In this document: one piece after another, positions 6,890 to 14,541 of the stretch
Layout of the letters: each line of letters opens with the position of its first letter
Position numbering within the stretch: the stretch's first letter is position 1
NCBI GenBank assembly: GCA_016926595.1
Contig: JAFGOG010000296.1
Location: 1-14,541, forward strand
Length of the DNA stretch: 14,541 nucleotides
Direction of reading: 5' to 3'
From: Anaerolineae bacterium
GTDB taxonomy: Bacteria; Chloroflexota; Anaerolineae; JAAYZQ01
The notes under the pieces: generated by a model
The model's input: the letters and a program-made list of their open reading frames with translations, nothing else
Told to the model about the DNA's origin: nothing
Databases searched by the model: none
Position numbers and translations under genes: made by a program

Positions 6890-6920
6890 GTAGCTCCTCC
6901 TGTCTCTTCGAGGGAAGGTC

Positions 6921-6958
6921 GAACGGATGGAAGGCTAGCGGCAGTCTTCCATCCGTTC
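6921..6958 (-). other. Intercistronic hairpin between livK and livH
   Basis: GAACGGATGGAAG (6921-6933) pairs perfectly with CTTCCATCCGTTC (6946-6958) across a 12-nt loop. It sits between the binding-protein gene and the first permease gene, with no T-run on the minus strand. Such hairpins often protect the upstream message or partly attenuate read-through, so that binding protein is made in excess over the permease. That role is inferred from position. Confidence 0.75.
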
Positions 6959-6971
6959 AGCGGTCCGTTAC

Positions 6972-8249
6972 CTAACGGGACAGCGGGTAGATGGCGTCAG
7001 CCGACTTGCCTTCGGCCGGCCAGACTACCTGCTTGACCAGCGCACCGGCGGCGTCCTTCTGCCACTGGATGTAGACCATCTCGTGGGCAGTCTGAAGGCC
7101 GTGGGCCTCGGCCGTGGTGTTGAATTTGACGTGCCCGTAGAAGGTCAAAAGGTCCATGGCGTCGAGGGCAGCCCTGATTTTGTCGGGCTCGACTGAGCCG
7201 GCCGTCTCGATCGCTTTTTGCAGGATCAGGCCGGCGGCATAGCCGCCCGCGGCGTGGTAAGCCGGGTTCTCGCCATACTTGGCGTTGTAGGCCGAGACGA
7301 AATCGGCGACACTCGGCCCGTACCAGGCGATGCCTGCGGATTGGGCCGAGGCTTGAGTATAGTTGGCCTGGGGCTCCCACTGGCTGGGGCCGATTACCCC
7401 CAAGGCAGCGTCGCCGATGTCGGCGAACTTGAGCTCCGGCGGCGCGACCAGCAGGGCGATGAATTTGGCCAAGACCTGCTTTTCATGCAACTGCTTGGCA
7501 AAGGTGCTGCCGTCGGCAAAGTGGCCGCCGCCCATGATGGCGTCGGGGTTGGCGCCGGTGATCTTGTTAATGAAGGGGGCAAAGTCGGCCGTGCCGCTGT
7601 CATAGCCCTCGAACAGGACCACCTCGTAGCCTTGGCCTTCGGCGTAGGTCTTGGCGGCATTGACGACGTCGGTCGAGAATTTGTCGTTTTCGTAGACAAA
7701 GGCGATTTTCTTGACGGCAGGGTCCAGGTTAGCGAGCAGGTCGACCGCGCCGGTCAGGTAGCGGCTGGCGGGGGTGTACAATTGGTAGACCGACTTGTAG
7801 CCTTTTTGGTAGGTGGCATCTGAGGCGGCGCCGGTGGTAACCATGACCTGGCTGTACTGCTCGGCGATGACGGCGGCCGCGTCGGTGAGGCCGCTGCTGT
7901 AGGGGCTGATCAGAAAGTTGGTCTTGTCGTCGTTGATCAGCTTGGTGTAGAGCTGCTGCACGCGCTCTTTGTTGCTCTCGTCGTCGTAGGTCTTGACTTC
8001 AAATTTGACGACTGTGCCATCGGGCAGGGTGATGCCCTGAGCGTTTACCTGTTCGAGCCACAGCTCCAGGCCACGGGTCTGGCCGGTGGATGGGACCTCT
8101 TGAGAGCCGGTCTTGGAGGAAGTAAAACCCAAAATGACGGTTTTGGTCTGAGCAGCCACAGGCGCCTGGGTGGCCTCTTCGCCGCCGCACGCGGCCAAGG
8201 TGGCGCTCAGCAGAGCCACAATCAATAGGAAATAGCCTAGATTTTTCAC
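6972..8249 (-). CDS. livK: LIV-type amino-acid ABC importer, substrate-binding lipoprotein
   Basis: This 425-aa extracellular solute-binding protein belongs to the type 1 periplasmic-binding (Peripla_BP_6) family. A lipoprotein signal peptide is clear: MKNLGYFLLIVALLSATLAAC with lipobox LAAC and lipidated Cys21, followed by GGEEATQ. This fits a monoderm cell or an inner-membrane anchor. The mature domain starts with TVILGFTSSKTGSQEVPSTGQTRG, the usual ligand-pocket strand and helix. The ligand is a hydrophobic or branched-chain amino acid, or an amide-like relative; residues alone do not settle it. I chose GTG at 8249 because GGAGG (8257-8261) lies 7 nt upstream and the signal peptide then has normal length. 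An in-frame ATG at 8285 would add 12 residues and bury this ribosome site. Confidence 0.93.
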   Translation of the reverse strand: MKNLGYFLLIVALLSATLAACGGEEATQAPVAAQTKTVILGFTSSKTGSQEVPSTGQTRGLELWLEQVNAQGITLPDGTVVKFEVKTYDDESNKERVQQLYTKLINDDKTNFLISPYSSGLTDAAAVIAEQYSQVMVTTGAASDATYQKGYKSVYQLYTPASRYLTGAVDLLANLDPAVKKIAFVYENDKFSTDVVNAAKTYAEGQGYEVVLFEGYDSGTADFAPFINKITGANPDAIMGGGHFADGSTFAKQLHEKQVLAKFIALLVAPPELKFADIGDAALGVIGPSQWEPQANYTQASAQSAGIAWYGPSVADFVSAYNAKYGENPAYHAAGGYAAGLILQKAIETAGSVEPDKIRAALDAMDLLTFYGHVKFNTTAEAHGLQTAHEMVYIQWQKDAAGALVKQVVWPAEGKSADAIYPLSR

Positions 8250-8256
8250 CTTTTTT

Positions 8257-8261
8257 CCTCC
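8257..8261 (-). promoter_or_regulatory. Ribosome binding site deciding the livK start
   Basis: On the minus strand GGAGG is followed by seven bases and GTG (8249-8247). This site favours the GTG start over the in-frame ATG at 8285. Confidence 0.75.
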
Positions 8262-8311
8262 ATTTTCAGTGCGATAGTAAGCCATGCCCAAAATCGGCAG
8301 GGGCTCTGGTT

Positions 8312-8324
8312 ATCACCTCCTTTC
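8312..8324 (-). promoter_or_regulatory. Orphan full-length Shine-Dalgarno sequence in the livK leader
   Basis: The minus strand reads GAAAGGAGGTGAT, complementary to the 3' tail of typical bacterial 16S rRNA over all 13 bases. No ATG/GTG/TTG start follows at 5-12 nt; the nearest in-frame ATG of livK (8285) is about 30 nt from the GGAGG and the preferred GTG is about 67 nt away. It may be a ribosome standby site, a leader-peptide site with a rare start, or chance. Confidence 0.4.
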
Positions 8325-8330
8325 AGCGCC

Positions 8331-8361
8331 GAAACCCGCTTCGCCCCGAGAAACGGGTTTC
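8331..8361 (-). other. Hairpin after the dCMP deaminase-like gene
   Basis: GAAACCCG (8331-8338) pairs with CGGGTTTC (8354-8361) around a 15-nt loop, two bases past the deaminase stop codon (8363). No T-run follows on the minus strand, so termination would be partial or absent. I found no convincing -35/-10 pair between here and livK. Whether liv has its own promoter in 8250-8362 is open. Confidence 0.55.
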
Positions 8362-8362
8362 C

Positions 8363-8803
8363 CTAATCCCCACTCGAAAAATGGACCATCTCGACGCGGG
8401 CCTGTTCCAGGAAGGAACGGGCGATCTCGTCGGGATAGTCGCCGGCATAGACGACGCGCTCAATGCCGGCGTTAATGATCATCTTGGCGCAGCTCAAGCA
8501 GGGCTGATGGGTGACGTACAGGGTGCTGCGGGACACGTCCACGCCGTGGAGGGCGCCCTGGATGATGGCGTTCTGCTCGGCGTGAAGCGTCCGGACGCAG
8601 TGGCCGTTGACCATCAGGCAGCCAACCTGGGTGCAATGGGGCAGGCCGCGCGGCGAGCCGTTGTAGCCGGTGGTCAGGATCCGCTTGTCGCGGACGATGA
8701 CGGCGCCTACGGCCGCCCGGGGGCAGGTGCTGCGCCGGGCAACCTGGAAGGCGATGTCCATGAAGTAGCTATCCCACGACGGGCGGCCGGGCTCTGGTTC
8801 CAT
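8363..8803 (-). CDS. dCMP deaminase-family zinc deaminase (ComEB-like)
   Basis: This 146-aa cytidine/deoxycytidylate deaminase-family enzyme has catalytic H74-A-E76 and zinc ligands C102 and C105 in PCLSC. The dCMP-deaminase motifs SWDSYFMDIA (9-18), RRSTCPRAAVGAVIV (23-37) and GYNGSPRGLPHC (46-57) are also present, with the family cysteines. The expected reaction is deamination of dCMP to dUMP for dTMP supply. Family members annotated ComEB are named for a competence operon, but no competence genes are here. The gene starts 3 nt after the aminotransferase stop. No good ribosome site precedes the ATG, so translation is probably coupled. Length is typical (about 140-180 aa). Confidence 0.9.
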   Translation of the reverse strand: MEPEPGRPSWDSYFMDIAFQVARRSTCPRAAVGAVIVRDKRILTTGYNGSPRGLPHCTQVGCLMVNGHCVRTLHAEQNAIIQGALHGVDVSRSTLYVTHQPCLSCAKMIINAGIERVVYAGDYPDEIARSFLEQARVEMVHFSSGD

Positions 8804-8806
8804 TTC

Positions 8807-10226
<1,420 letters not shown>

Positions 10227-10234
<8 letters not shown>

Positions 10235-11234
10235 GGGTCTGGGCAAAATCGACCTGCGACGAGTCGCCGACGTTCAGCACCCGGTAGCGGCCGCGGACGG
10301 ACGCTTCCTTGCCGATGAGGGACCGGTCGAGCATGGTGTCATCGATCGAGGCATCCTCGTCGATGATCGAGTCGCGGATGATGGAATGGAGGACGGTGGC
10401 GCGCTCGGCAATGGTGACGTAGGGTCCGATTATCGAATGCTCGACGCGGGCCGTGGGGGCGATGTAGACAGGCGGGACGATGACAGAGTTGAGCGGCGTC
10501 GCCTGGCCGCCATTGGCCTGGCCATGCTCGAGCAGGTAGCGGTTGGTCTGGAGCACGTCTGTAGGGGTGCCGCAGTCCTCCCAGACGGTGACCTGGCGGA
10601 CGCCAAACCTGGCGCCCTGGCCGATCATCAGGTTCAAGGCGTCGGCCAGGTAGTATTCGCCCTTGGTCTGGATATTGCGGGCCATCAGATCGTCTATGGC
10701 GCGGATCAGCCACGCCGAGTCGCGGAGGTAATAGGCGCCGACGACGGCCAGCCTGTTGTCGAAGGTGTCGGGCTTTTCGACCAGACGGGTCACATGGCCG
10801 TCAGGGCCAAGGACTGCCACGCCAAAGCGCCGGGGGTCGACCACTTCTTTGACGTACAGCACTCCATCCAGGCCCGACTCGGCCAGCCTGTGCAGGTCGG
10901 CGTCAAAGATGGTGTCGACAAAGATGATCAGGACCGGGCCGGACAGGTTATCGCGGGCCAGCCAGAGGGCGTGGGCCTGGCCCAACAACTCCTTTTGCTC
11001 GACGTAGCGGGCGGGGTAGGGGTAATCGCTGGCCTGGTAGTATTCCTGGATCTGGTCGCCCAGCCAGCCGACTATAAAGGTCAACTCGCCCACCGGGACG
11101 TCGAGGCTGGCCAGCTTGTCGAGGATATGGCCCAGCACCGGTTTGCCGGCGACGTTGAGCAGCGGTTTGGGCTTGGACCAGGTGTGTGGCCGCATCCGTT
11201 TGCCAAATCCGGCCAAAGGAATGATGACTTGCAT
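10227..11234 (-). CDS. Sugar-phosphate nucleotidyltransferase with C-terminal beta-helix repeats
   Basis: This 335-aa protein has an N-terminal nucleotidyltransferase domain (about 1-240). It contains the pyrophosphorylase motif PLAGFGKRMRPHTWSKPKPLL (6-26), the metal-binding segment FVDTIFDADL (Asp107), DPRRFGVAVL (133-142) and VEKP (152-155). The C-terminus (about 253-315) has hexapeptide-like left-handed beta-helix turns (VIVPPVYIAPTARVEHSIIG, then IIRDSIIDEDASI). It would form an NDP-sugar from NTP and a sugar 1-phosphate, as in glucose-1-phosphate thymidylyl- or uridylyltransferases; nucleotide and sugar are not determined. I use ATG 11234, which puts the beta-strand at residue 2 as in homologues. 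A TTG at 11255 is possible but lacks a ribosome site. It follows gatA by 17 bp and overlaps the next start by 8 nt. Confidence 0.88.
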
Positions 11235-11251
11235 GGTGTACCGTACCTTTC

Positions 11252-12820
11252 TCAAGCAGGCTGCCCCTCACGCCGGCTCCGCTGCCCCCCTGGGCCGCAC
11301 TGAACAGCGGTCTTACCAGGGAACAAGGAGCCAGGCGGGCGCCGCAGGCGCCAGTCGGTGGCCTGCTCGTAGGCATGGGCGGCGCGCAGGACGGTGGCCT
11401 CGTCAAAGGCGCGGCCCATGATCTGGAGGCCGATCGGCAGGCCGGCCTGGTCAAAGCCACAGGGCAGCGAGACGCCGCACAGGCCAGCCAGCGACAGGGC
11501 CAGGGTAAAGATGTCGGCCAGGTACATTTGGAGCGGGTCGCCGGTTTTTTCGCCGATCTTGAAGGCGGTGGCCGGCGTCACCGGCGCGGCCAGCAGGTCG
11601 CACTGCTGCCAGGCCCGCTCGAAATCGCGGCGGATGAGGGTGCGGACCTGGCCGGCCTTGAGGTAGTAGGCATCATAGTAGCCGGCCGACAGGGCGTAGG
11701 CGCCAAGCATGATCCGGCGCTTGACCTCGGGGCCAAACCCCTGGCCCCGCGTCTGGCGGTAGCTGTCCCACAGGTCGCCGCCGGCCAGCGACAGGCCGTA
11801 ACGGACGCCGTCGTAGCGGGCCAGGTTGGCCGACGCTTCGGCGGGGGCGATCAGGTAGTAGGCCGGCAGGGCATATTGGGTGTGGGGGAGCGATACATCT
11901 ACAATCTCGGCGCCCAGGCCGGCCAGCAGGGCGATGGCATCGCGGACCGCCGACTCGATCTCGGGCTGGATGCCTTCGAGGAAGTACTCGCGCGGCACGC
12001 CGATACGCAGGCCGCGCAGGTCGCCGGTCAGGGCGGCCAGGTAGTCGGGGACGGGCAGGTTTGCCGAAGTCGAATCGCGCGGGTCGTGGCCGGCAATGGC
12101 GCCGAGGAGGATGGCCGCATCGGCCACGGTCAAAGCCAGGGGGCCGATCTGGTCCAGGGACGAGGCAAAGGCGACCAGGCCCCAACGGCTGACCCGGCCG
12201 TAGGTTGGCTTGAGGCCGACGACGCCGCACAGGGCGGCCGGCTGGCGGACGCTGCCGCCGGTATCGCTGCCCAAGGCGCCTAGGGCCAGGCCGGCGGCCA
12301 CGGCAGCGGCGCTGCCGCCGCTGGAGCCGCCCGGCACGCGCCCCAGGTCCCAGGGGTTGCGGGTGGTGAAAAAGGCCGAGTTCTCGGTAGACGAGCCCAT
12401 GGCGAACTCGTCGGTGTTGGTCTTGCCGACGATGACTGCGCCGACGGCCCGCAGCTTGTCGACGGCGGCGGCGCTAAAGGGCGGCACATAGCTTTCCAGG
12501 ATGCGCGAACCGCAGGTGGTGGGCAGGCCTTCGACGCAGATGACATCCTTGATCGCGAGCGGCACGCCAAGCAGCGGGTGGTCCTCGCCAGCGGCCCGGC
12601 GGCGGTCGGCTTCCGCGGCCTGATCGAGGGCCATGCCGGGGGCGAGGGTCAGGTAGGTTTTGAGGTCGTTGTCGAGGTCCACGATCCGGTCCAAGAGCGC
12701 CTGGGTGAGCGCCACGGACGAGAGGTCACCGTCGCGGAGGCTCCGGTGCGCCTGCTGGATGCTCAGGGGCAGGAGGGCGGAGTGAGAGCGAGAGGGGGAG
12801 GAGGGGGAAGGGCCGGTCAT
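11252..12820 (-). CDS. gatA: Glu-tRNA(Gln)/Asp-tRNA(Asn) amidotransferase subunit A
   Basis: This 522-aa amidase subunit of GatCAB releases ammonia from Gln or Asn for transamidation of mischarged Glu-tRNA(Gln) or Asp-tRNA(Asn). The amidase-signature triad is complete: Lys91 (AIKDV), cis-Ser166 (GGSSGGS) and nucleophile Ser190 ([11 protein letters not shown]), spaced as in known GatA proteins. The start is ATG 12820, which overlaps the gatC stop by 4 nt (ATGA), with GAGG 7 nt upstream. The open frame extends much further upstream but only as a shadow of gatC. Compared with usual GatA it has about 17 extra N-terminal residues, rich in Ser/Pro, and about 25 extra C-terminal residues. gatB is not in the window. 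Confidence 0.95.
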   Translation of the reverse strand: MTGPSPSSPSRSHSALLPLSIQQAHRSLRDGDLSSVALTQALLDRIVDLDNDLKTYLTLAPGMALDQAAEADRRRAAGEDHPLLGVPLAIKDVICVEGLPTTCGSRILESYVPPFSAAAVDKLRAVGAVIVGKTNTDEFAMGSSTENSAFFTTRNPWDLGRVPGGSSGGSAAAVAAGLALGALGSDTGGSVRQPAALCGVVGLKPTYGRVSRWGLVAFASSLDQIGPLALTVADAAILLGAIAGHDPRDSTSANLPVPDYLAALTGDLRGLRIGVPREYFLEGIQPEIESAVRDAIALLAGLGAEIVDVSLPHTQYALPAYYLIAPAEASANLARYDGVRYGLSLAGGDLWDSYRQTRGQGFGPEVKRRIMLGAYALSAGYYDAYYLKAGQVRTLIRRDFERAWQQCDLLAAPVTPATAFKIGEKTGDPLQMYLADIFTLALSLAGLCGVSLPCGFDQAGLPIGLQIMGRAFDEATVLRAAHAYEQATDWRLRRPPGSLFPGKTAVQCGPGGQRSRREGQPA

Positions 12821-13149
12821 GGCCCATCCTCGGGGCCTGCTGCGAGAGGCGTGGGCAATATGACGGGCACGCGGAAGCAGCCATCTTCCACGGCCGGGGC
12901 GTTGGCCAGCACATCCTCGACCGGTAGGGAGGGTTGGACCTCGTCGTCGCGCATGACGTTTTCCAGGGGCAGGACGGCGGTGGTCAGGGGGATGCCGCCG
13001 GTGTCCAGCCGCCGCAGTCGCCCAGCGTACTCCAGGATCGCCGACAACTGGAGCCGGAAGGTTTCCCGCTCCTGGTCGGTCAGAGCCAGCCTGACCAGAT
13101 CGGCCACATGGTCCACCTGTTCTATGCTCAGCTTGACGGCGGTCATCAT
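12817..13149 (-). CDS. gatC: Glu-tRNA(Gln)/Asp-tRNA(Asn) amidotransferase subunit C
   Basis: This 110-aa GatC protein wraps around GatA and stabilises its contact with GatB. It has the family pattern [22 protein letters not shown] (about 6-27), then [23 protein letters not shown] (35-57) and the [20 protein letters not shown] segment (66-85). Two adjacent ATGs (13149 and 13146) are candidate starts; neither has a ribosome site. The TATAAT at 13160-13155 ends only 5 or 8 nt upstream, so the message is probably leaderless, with the second ATG fitting the expected start point best. It begins the long minus-strand run and its stop overlaps gatA by 4 nt. Confidence 0.93.
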   Translation of the reverse strand: MMTAVKLSIEQVDHVADLVRLALTDQERETFRLQLSAILEYAGRLRRLDTGGIPLTTAVLPLENVMRDDEVQPSLPVEDVLANAPAVEDGCFRVPVILPTPLAAGPEDGP

Positions 13150-13154
13150 CGCGC

Positions 13155-13183
13155 ATTATAGCATTTTATCGACGGCGAAGCAA
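13155..13183 (-). promoter_or_regulatory. Promoter of gatC-gatA
   Basis: The minus strand carries perfect TATAAT (13160-13155) with extended TG (TGCTATAAT). TTGCTT lies at 13183-13178 with 17-bp spacing, a weak -35 with only the TTG conserved. Transcription should begin around 13148-13146, on top of the gatC start codons. Confidence 0.75.
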
Positions 13184-13206
13184 GAATCGATCGAGCAGGG
13201 CAATGA

Positions 13207-13235
13207 TTGCGCCCGCTTTCAAAGAGTGCTATAAT
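13207..13235 (+). promoter_or_regulatory. Promoter of the histidine kinase gene
   Basis: TTGCGC (13207-13212), a 17-bp spacer and TATAAT (13230-13235) are present, with TG at 13227-13228 giving the same TGCTATAAT 9-mer as the gatC promoter. The start is expected near 13242, with GAGAGG (13243-13248) as ribosome site for ATG 13255. The promoter diverges from that of gatC; an 8-bp palindrome TCGATCGA (13187-13194) lies between them. Confidence 0.75.
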
Positions 13236-13254
13236 TACGCCAGAGAGGTTGTCT

Positions 13255-14535
13255 ATGGAGCGGGACAGCGCGGCCAGATCAGAGCTGGAAAAGGTCATCG
13301 AGGAGCTGGAGGCTGAGAAGGAACAGCTCCGCGCCGGCTACAGGTCGGTGACTCAGCGGCTGATCGGGCTGCGGATGGTGCAGCACATCGCCCAGGAGCT
13401 GGCCACCGAGCTGGACGTGGACCGGCTGCTGTCGCGGATCCTACGCACCGCGCTCGACGCGGTCGACGGCACGGCCGGCTCGCTGCTGCTGCTCGATCCG
13501 GGCGGGCAGGAGCTGATCTTTGCGGTGGTGGAAGGCGGGCGAGGGGCAGAGCTGCAGGGCCAGCGGATGAGCGCCGACCGGGGCCTGGCCGGCTGGGTGG
13601 TGCGCCACAACCAACCGGTGATCGTAGACGACGCCCAGCATGACACCCGATTCTTCCGGGAGATCACGGCCGGGACGGAGATGAAGGTGGGCTCGGTGTT
13701 GTGCGCGCCGCTGGTCACCAGGGACCAGGTGATCGGCGCGCTGCAGATCCTCAACAAGGCGCAAGGCGCGCACTTTGACGACGACGACCTGGACCTGCTG
13801 ACGGCGTTCGCCGCCCAGTCGGCAACGGCGATCGAGAGCGCCCGGCTGTACCAGGAGCTGCGACGGGAGCGGGACCGGCTGATCGCAGTAGACGAAGAGG
13901 CGCGGCGGCGACTGGCGCGCGACCTGCACGACGGCCCGGCCCAGATGCTGGCGTCGATGATGATGACGGTTGAGTTTATCCAAAGGCTGCTCGACCGCTT
14001 TCCAGAGCGGGTGCCAGAGGAGCTGGCCGATCTGCACAGCATGGGAGAAAGGGCGTTGTACCAGGTGCGCACGCTCCTGTTTGAGCTGCGACCGGTGATT
14101 CTGGAGACGCGAGGGCTGGCGCCGGCGTTGGAGGCGTACGTCGACCGGCAGCGGAGCGAGGGCAATCTGCAATATCACCTGGATGTCGGCGGATTCTCCG
14201 GCCGGCTGACCCCCACGGCCGAGCGGACGATATTCGACATTATCCAGGAGGCGGTGGGCAATGTCAAGAAGCACGCCCGGGCGCAGAATGTGTGGATCGC
14301 CCTGGCGGTTTCAGACGACCGACTGCTGGCCGGCGTGCGGGACGACGGGCGGGGCTTTGAGGTGGAGCGGATGAAGGCGGAGTATGGCCAGCGAGCCAGC
14401 CTGGGGATGCTCAACATGGAGGAGCGAGCGCAGGCCGTCGGCGGCAAGCTGTCGATCCAGTCGGAGCCGGGGGCCGGGACGACCATCGGGTTGAGCGCGC
14501 CACTGAAACCGCTGCGGGCTGAAGGGTCGAGCTAG
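13255..14535 (+). CDS. GAF-domain sensor histidine kinase, NarL/DesK type (HisKA_3)
   Basis: This 426-aa soluble sensor kinase has an N-terminal coiled coil (about 8-35) and a GAF domain (about 53-198, ending AAQSATAIESARLYQ). A HisKA_3 dimerisation domain follows, with phospho-acceptor His225 in RRLARDLHDGPAQML, then a HATPase_c domain with N-box EAVGNVKKHA (Asn336), DDGRGF (363-368) and SLGMLNMEERAQAVGG (382-397). There is no membrane segment, so it should sense a cytoplasmic signal through GAF; the ligand is unknown. Kinases of this class pass phosphate to NarL/LuxR-type response regulators, and none is inside the window; one may follow. I take ATG 13255 with GAGAGG upstream; a longer TTG frame from 13207 would start within the promoter. 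Confidence 0.94.
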   Translation: MERDSAARSELEKVIEELEAEKEQLRAGYRSVTQRLIGLRMVQHIAQELATELDVDRLLSRILRTALDAVDGTAGSLLLLDPGGQELIFAVVEGGRGAELQGQRMSADRGLAGWVVRHNQPVIVDDAQHDTRFFREITAGTEMKVGSVLCAPLVTRDQVIGALQILNKAQGAHFDDDDLDLLTAFAAQSATAIESARLYQELRRERDRLIAVDEEARRRLARDLHDGPAQMLASMMMTVEFIQRLLDRFPERVPEELADLHSMGERALYQVRTLLFELRPVILETRGLAPALEAYVDRQRSEGNLQYHLDVGGFSGRLTPTAERTIFDIIQEAVGNVKKHARAQNVWIALAVSDDRLLAGVRDDGRGFEVERMKAEYGQRASLGMLNMEERAQAVGGKLSIQSEPGAGTTIGLSAPLKPLRAEGSS

Positions 14536-14541
14536 GTTTGA

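Noticed and set aside
8250..8300. Promoter for livK at TACTAT on the minus strand (near 8275-8280)
   Set aside because: It matches only 4 of 6 bases of the -10 and has no -35 at 16-18 bp; not enough to call.
8312..8324. End of a 16S rRNA gene on the plus strand (ATCACCTCCTTTC)
   Set aside because: Only 13 bases match and the upstream sequence has no rRNA helix 45 features; read on the minus strand it is simply a strong Shine-Dalgarno.
12821..13156. Upstream extension of the gatA frame by 112 residues
   Set aside because: It overlaps all of gatC in another frame, is Arg/Gly/Pro-rich, and the ATG at 12820 has both an SD and the ATGA overlap.
13207..13254. Longer histidine kinase from TTG 13207
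   Set aside because: It would begin on the -35 box of its own promoter and has no ribosome site; ATG 13255 has one.

Overview
The window is a GC-rich, densely coded piece of bacterial chromosome. There are no phage, plasmid or transposase genes. The gene set and style suggest a monoderm bacterium, most likely Chloroflexota (Anaerolineae-like). Pointers are the zinc-ribbon/DUF4190 and DUF4013 membrane proteins, a lipoprotein-type amino-acid binding protein, a GatCA amidotransferase, a soluble GAF-HisKA_3 kinase, and short GC-rich dispersed repeats. The phylum call is inference from general knowledge; no marker gene is present.

Layout. Positions 1-103 hold a 13-bp tandem repeat and a short GC-rich repeat. 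Five + strand genes follow: a PHP-family phosphatase (104-958), a DUF4013 membrane protein (1011-1733), a zinc-ribbon/DUF4190 membrane protein (1853-2368), a DUF4126 membrane protein (2379-2954) and a MaoC-like hydratase (2959-3435). The last four look like one transcription unit read from a near-consensus promoter at 959-987. A structured element with 13-bp terminal inverted repeats (3476-3563), followed by a T-run, separates them from a long convergent run of minus-strand genes.

Read in its own direction, the minus-strand run (13149 down to 3569) is gatC, gatA, a sugar-phosphate nucleotidyltransferase, a DUF6504-like/aminotransferase fusion, a dCMP deaminase-like protein, and a complete LIV-type amino-acid ABC importer in the order livK-livH-livM-livG-livF. 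Most junctions overlap or are under 20 bp. The larger gaps are before livK (113 bp) and between livK and livH (82 bp, with a hairpin). A divergent intergenic region (13150-13254) then leads to a GAF-HisKA_3-HATPase histidine kinase (13255-14535) on the + strand.

How the genes fit together. The liv cluster imports a branched-chain or other hydrophobic amino acid, or a related amide or urea-like solute. GatCA supplies the amidase part of tRNA-dependent Gln/Asn formation; gatB is not in the window. The aminotransferase next door is compatible with amino-acid metabolism.

The most unusual points are: an aminotransferase fused in frame to a DUF6504-like domain that itself contains a consensus -10 element, a hairpin and a Shine-Dalgarno (SD) for the aminotransferase moiety; four promoter-like sites sharing the 9-mer TG(C/G)TATAAT; a probably leaderless gatC; an orphan, perfect SD sequence in the livK leader; and a dispersed-repeat sequence inside a coding region. 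I saw no convincing new multi-gene defence or biosynthetic system.
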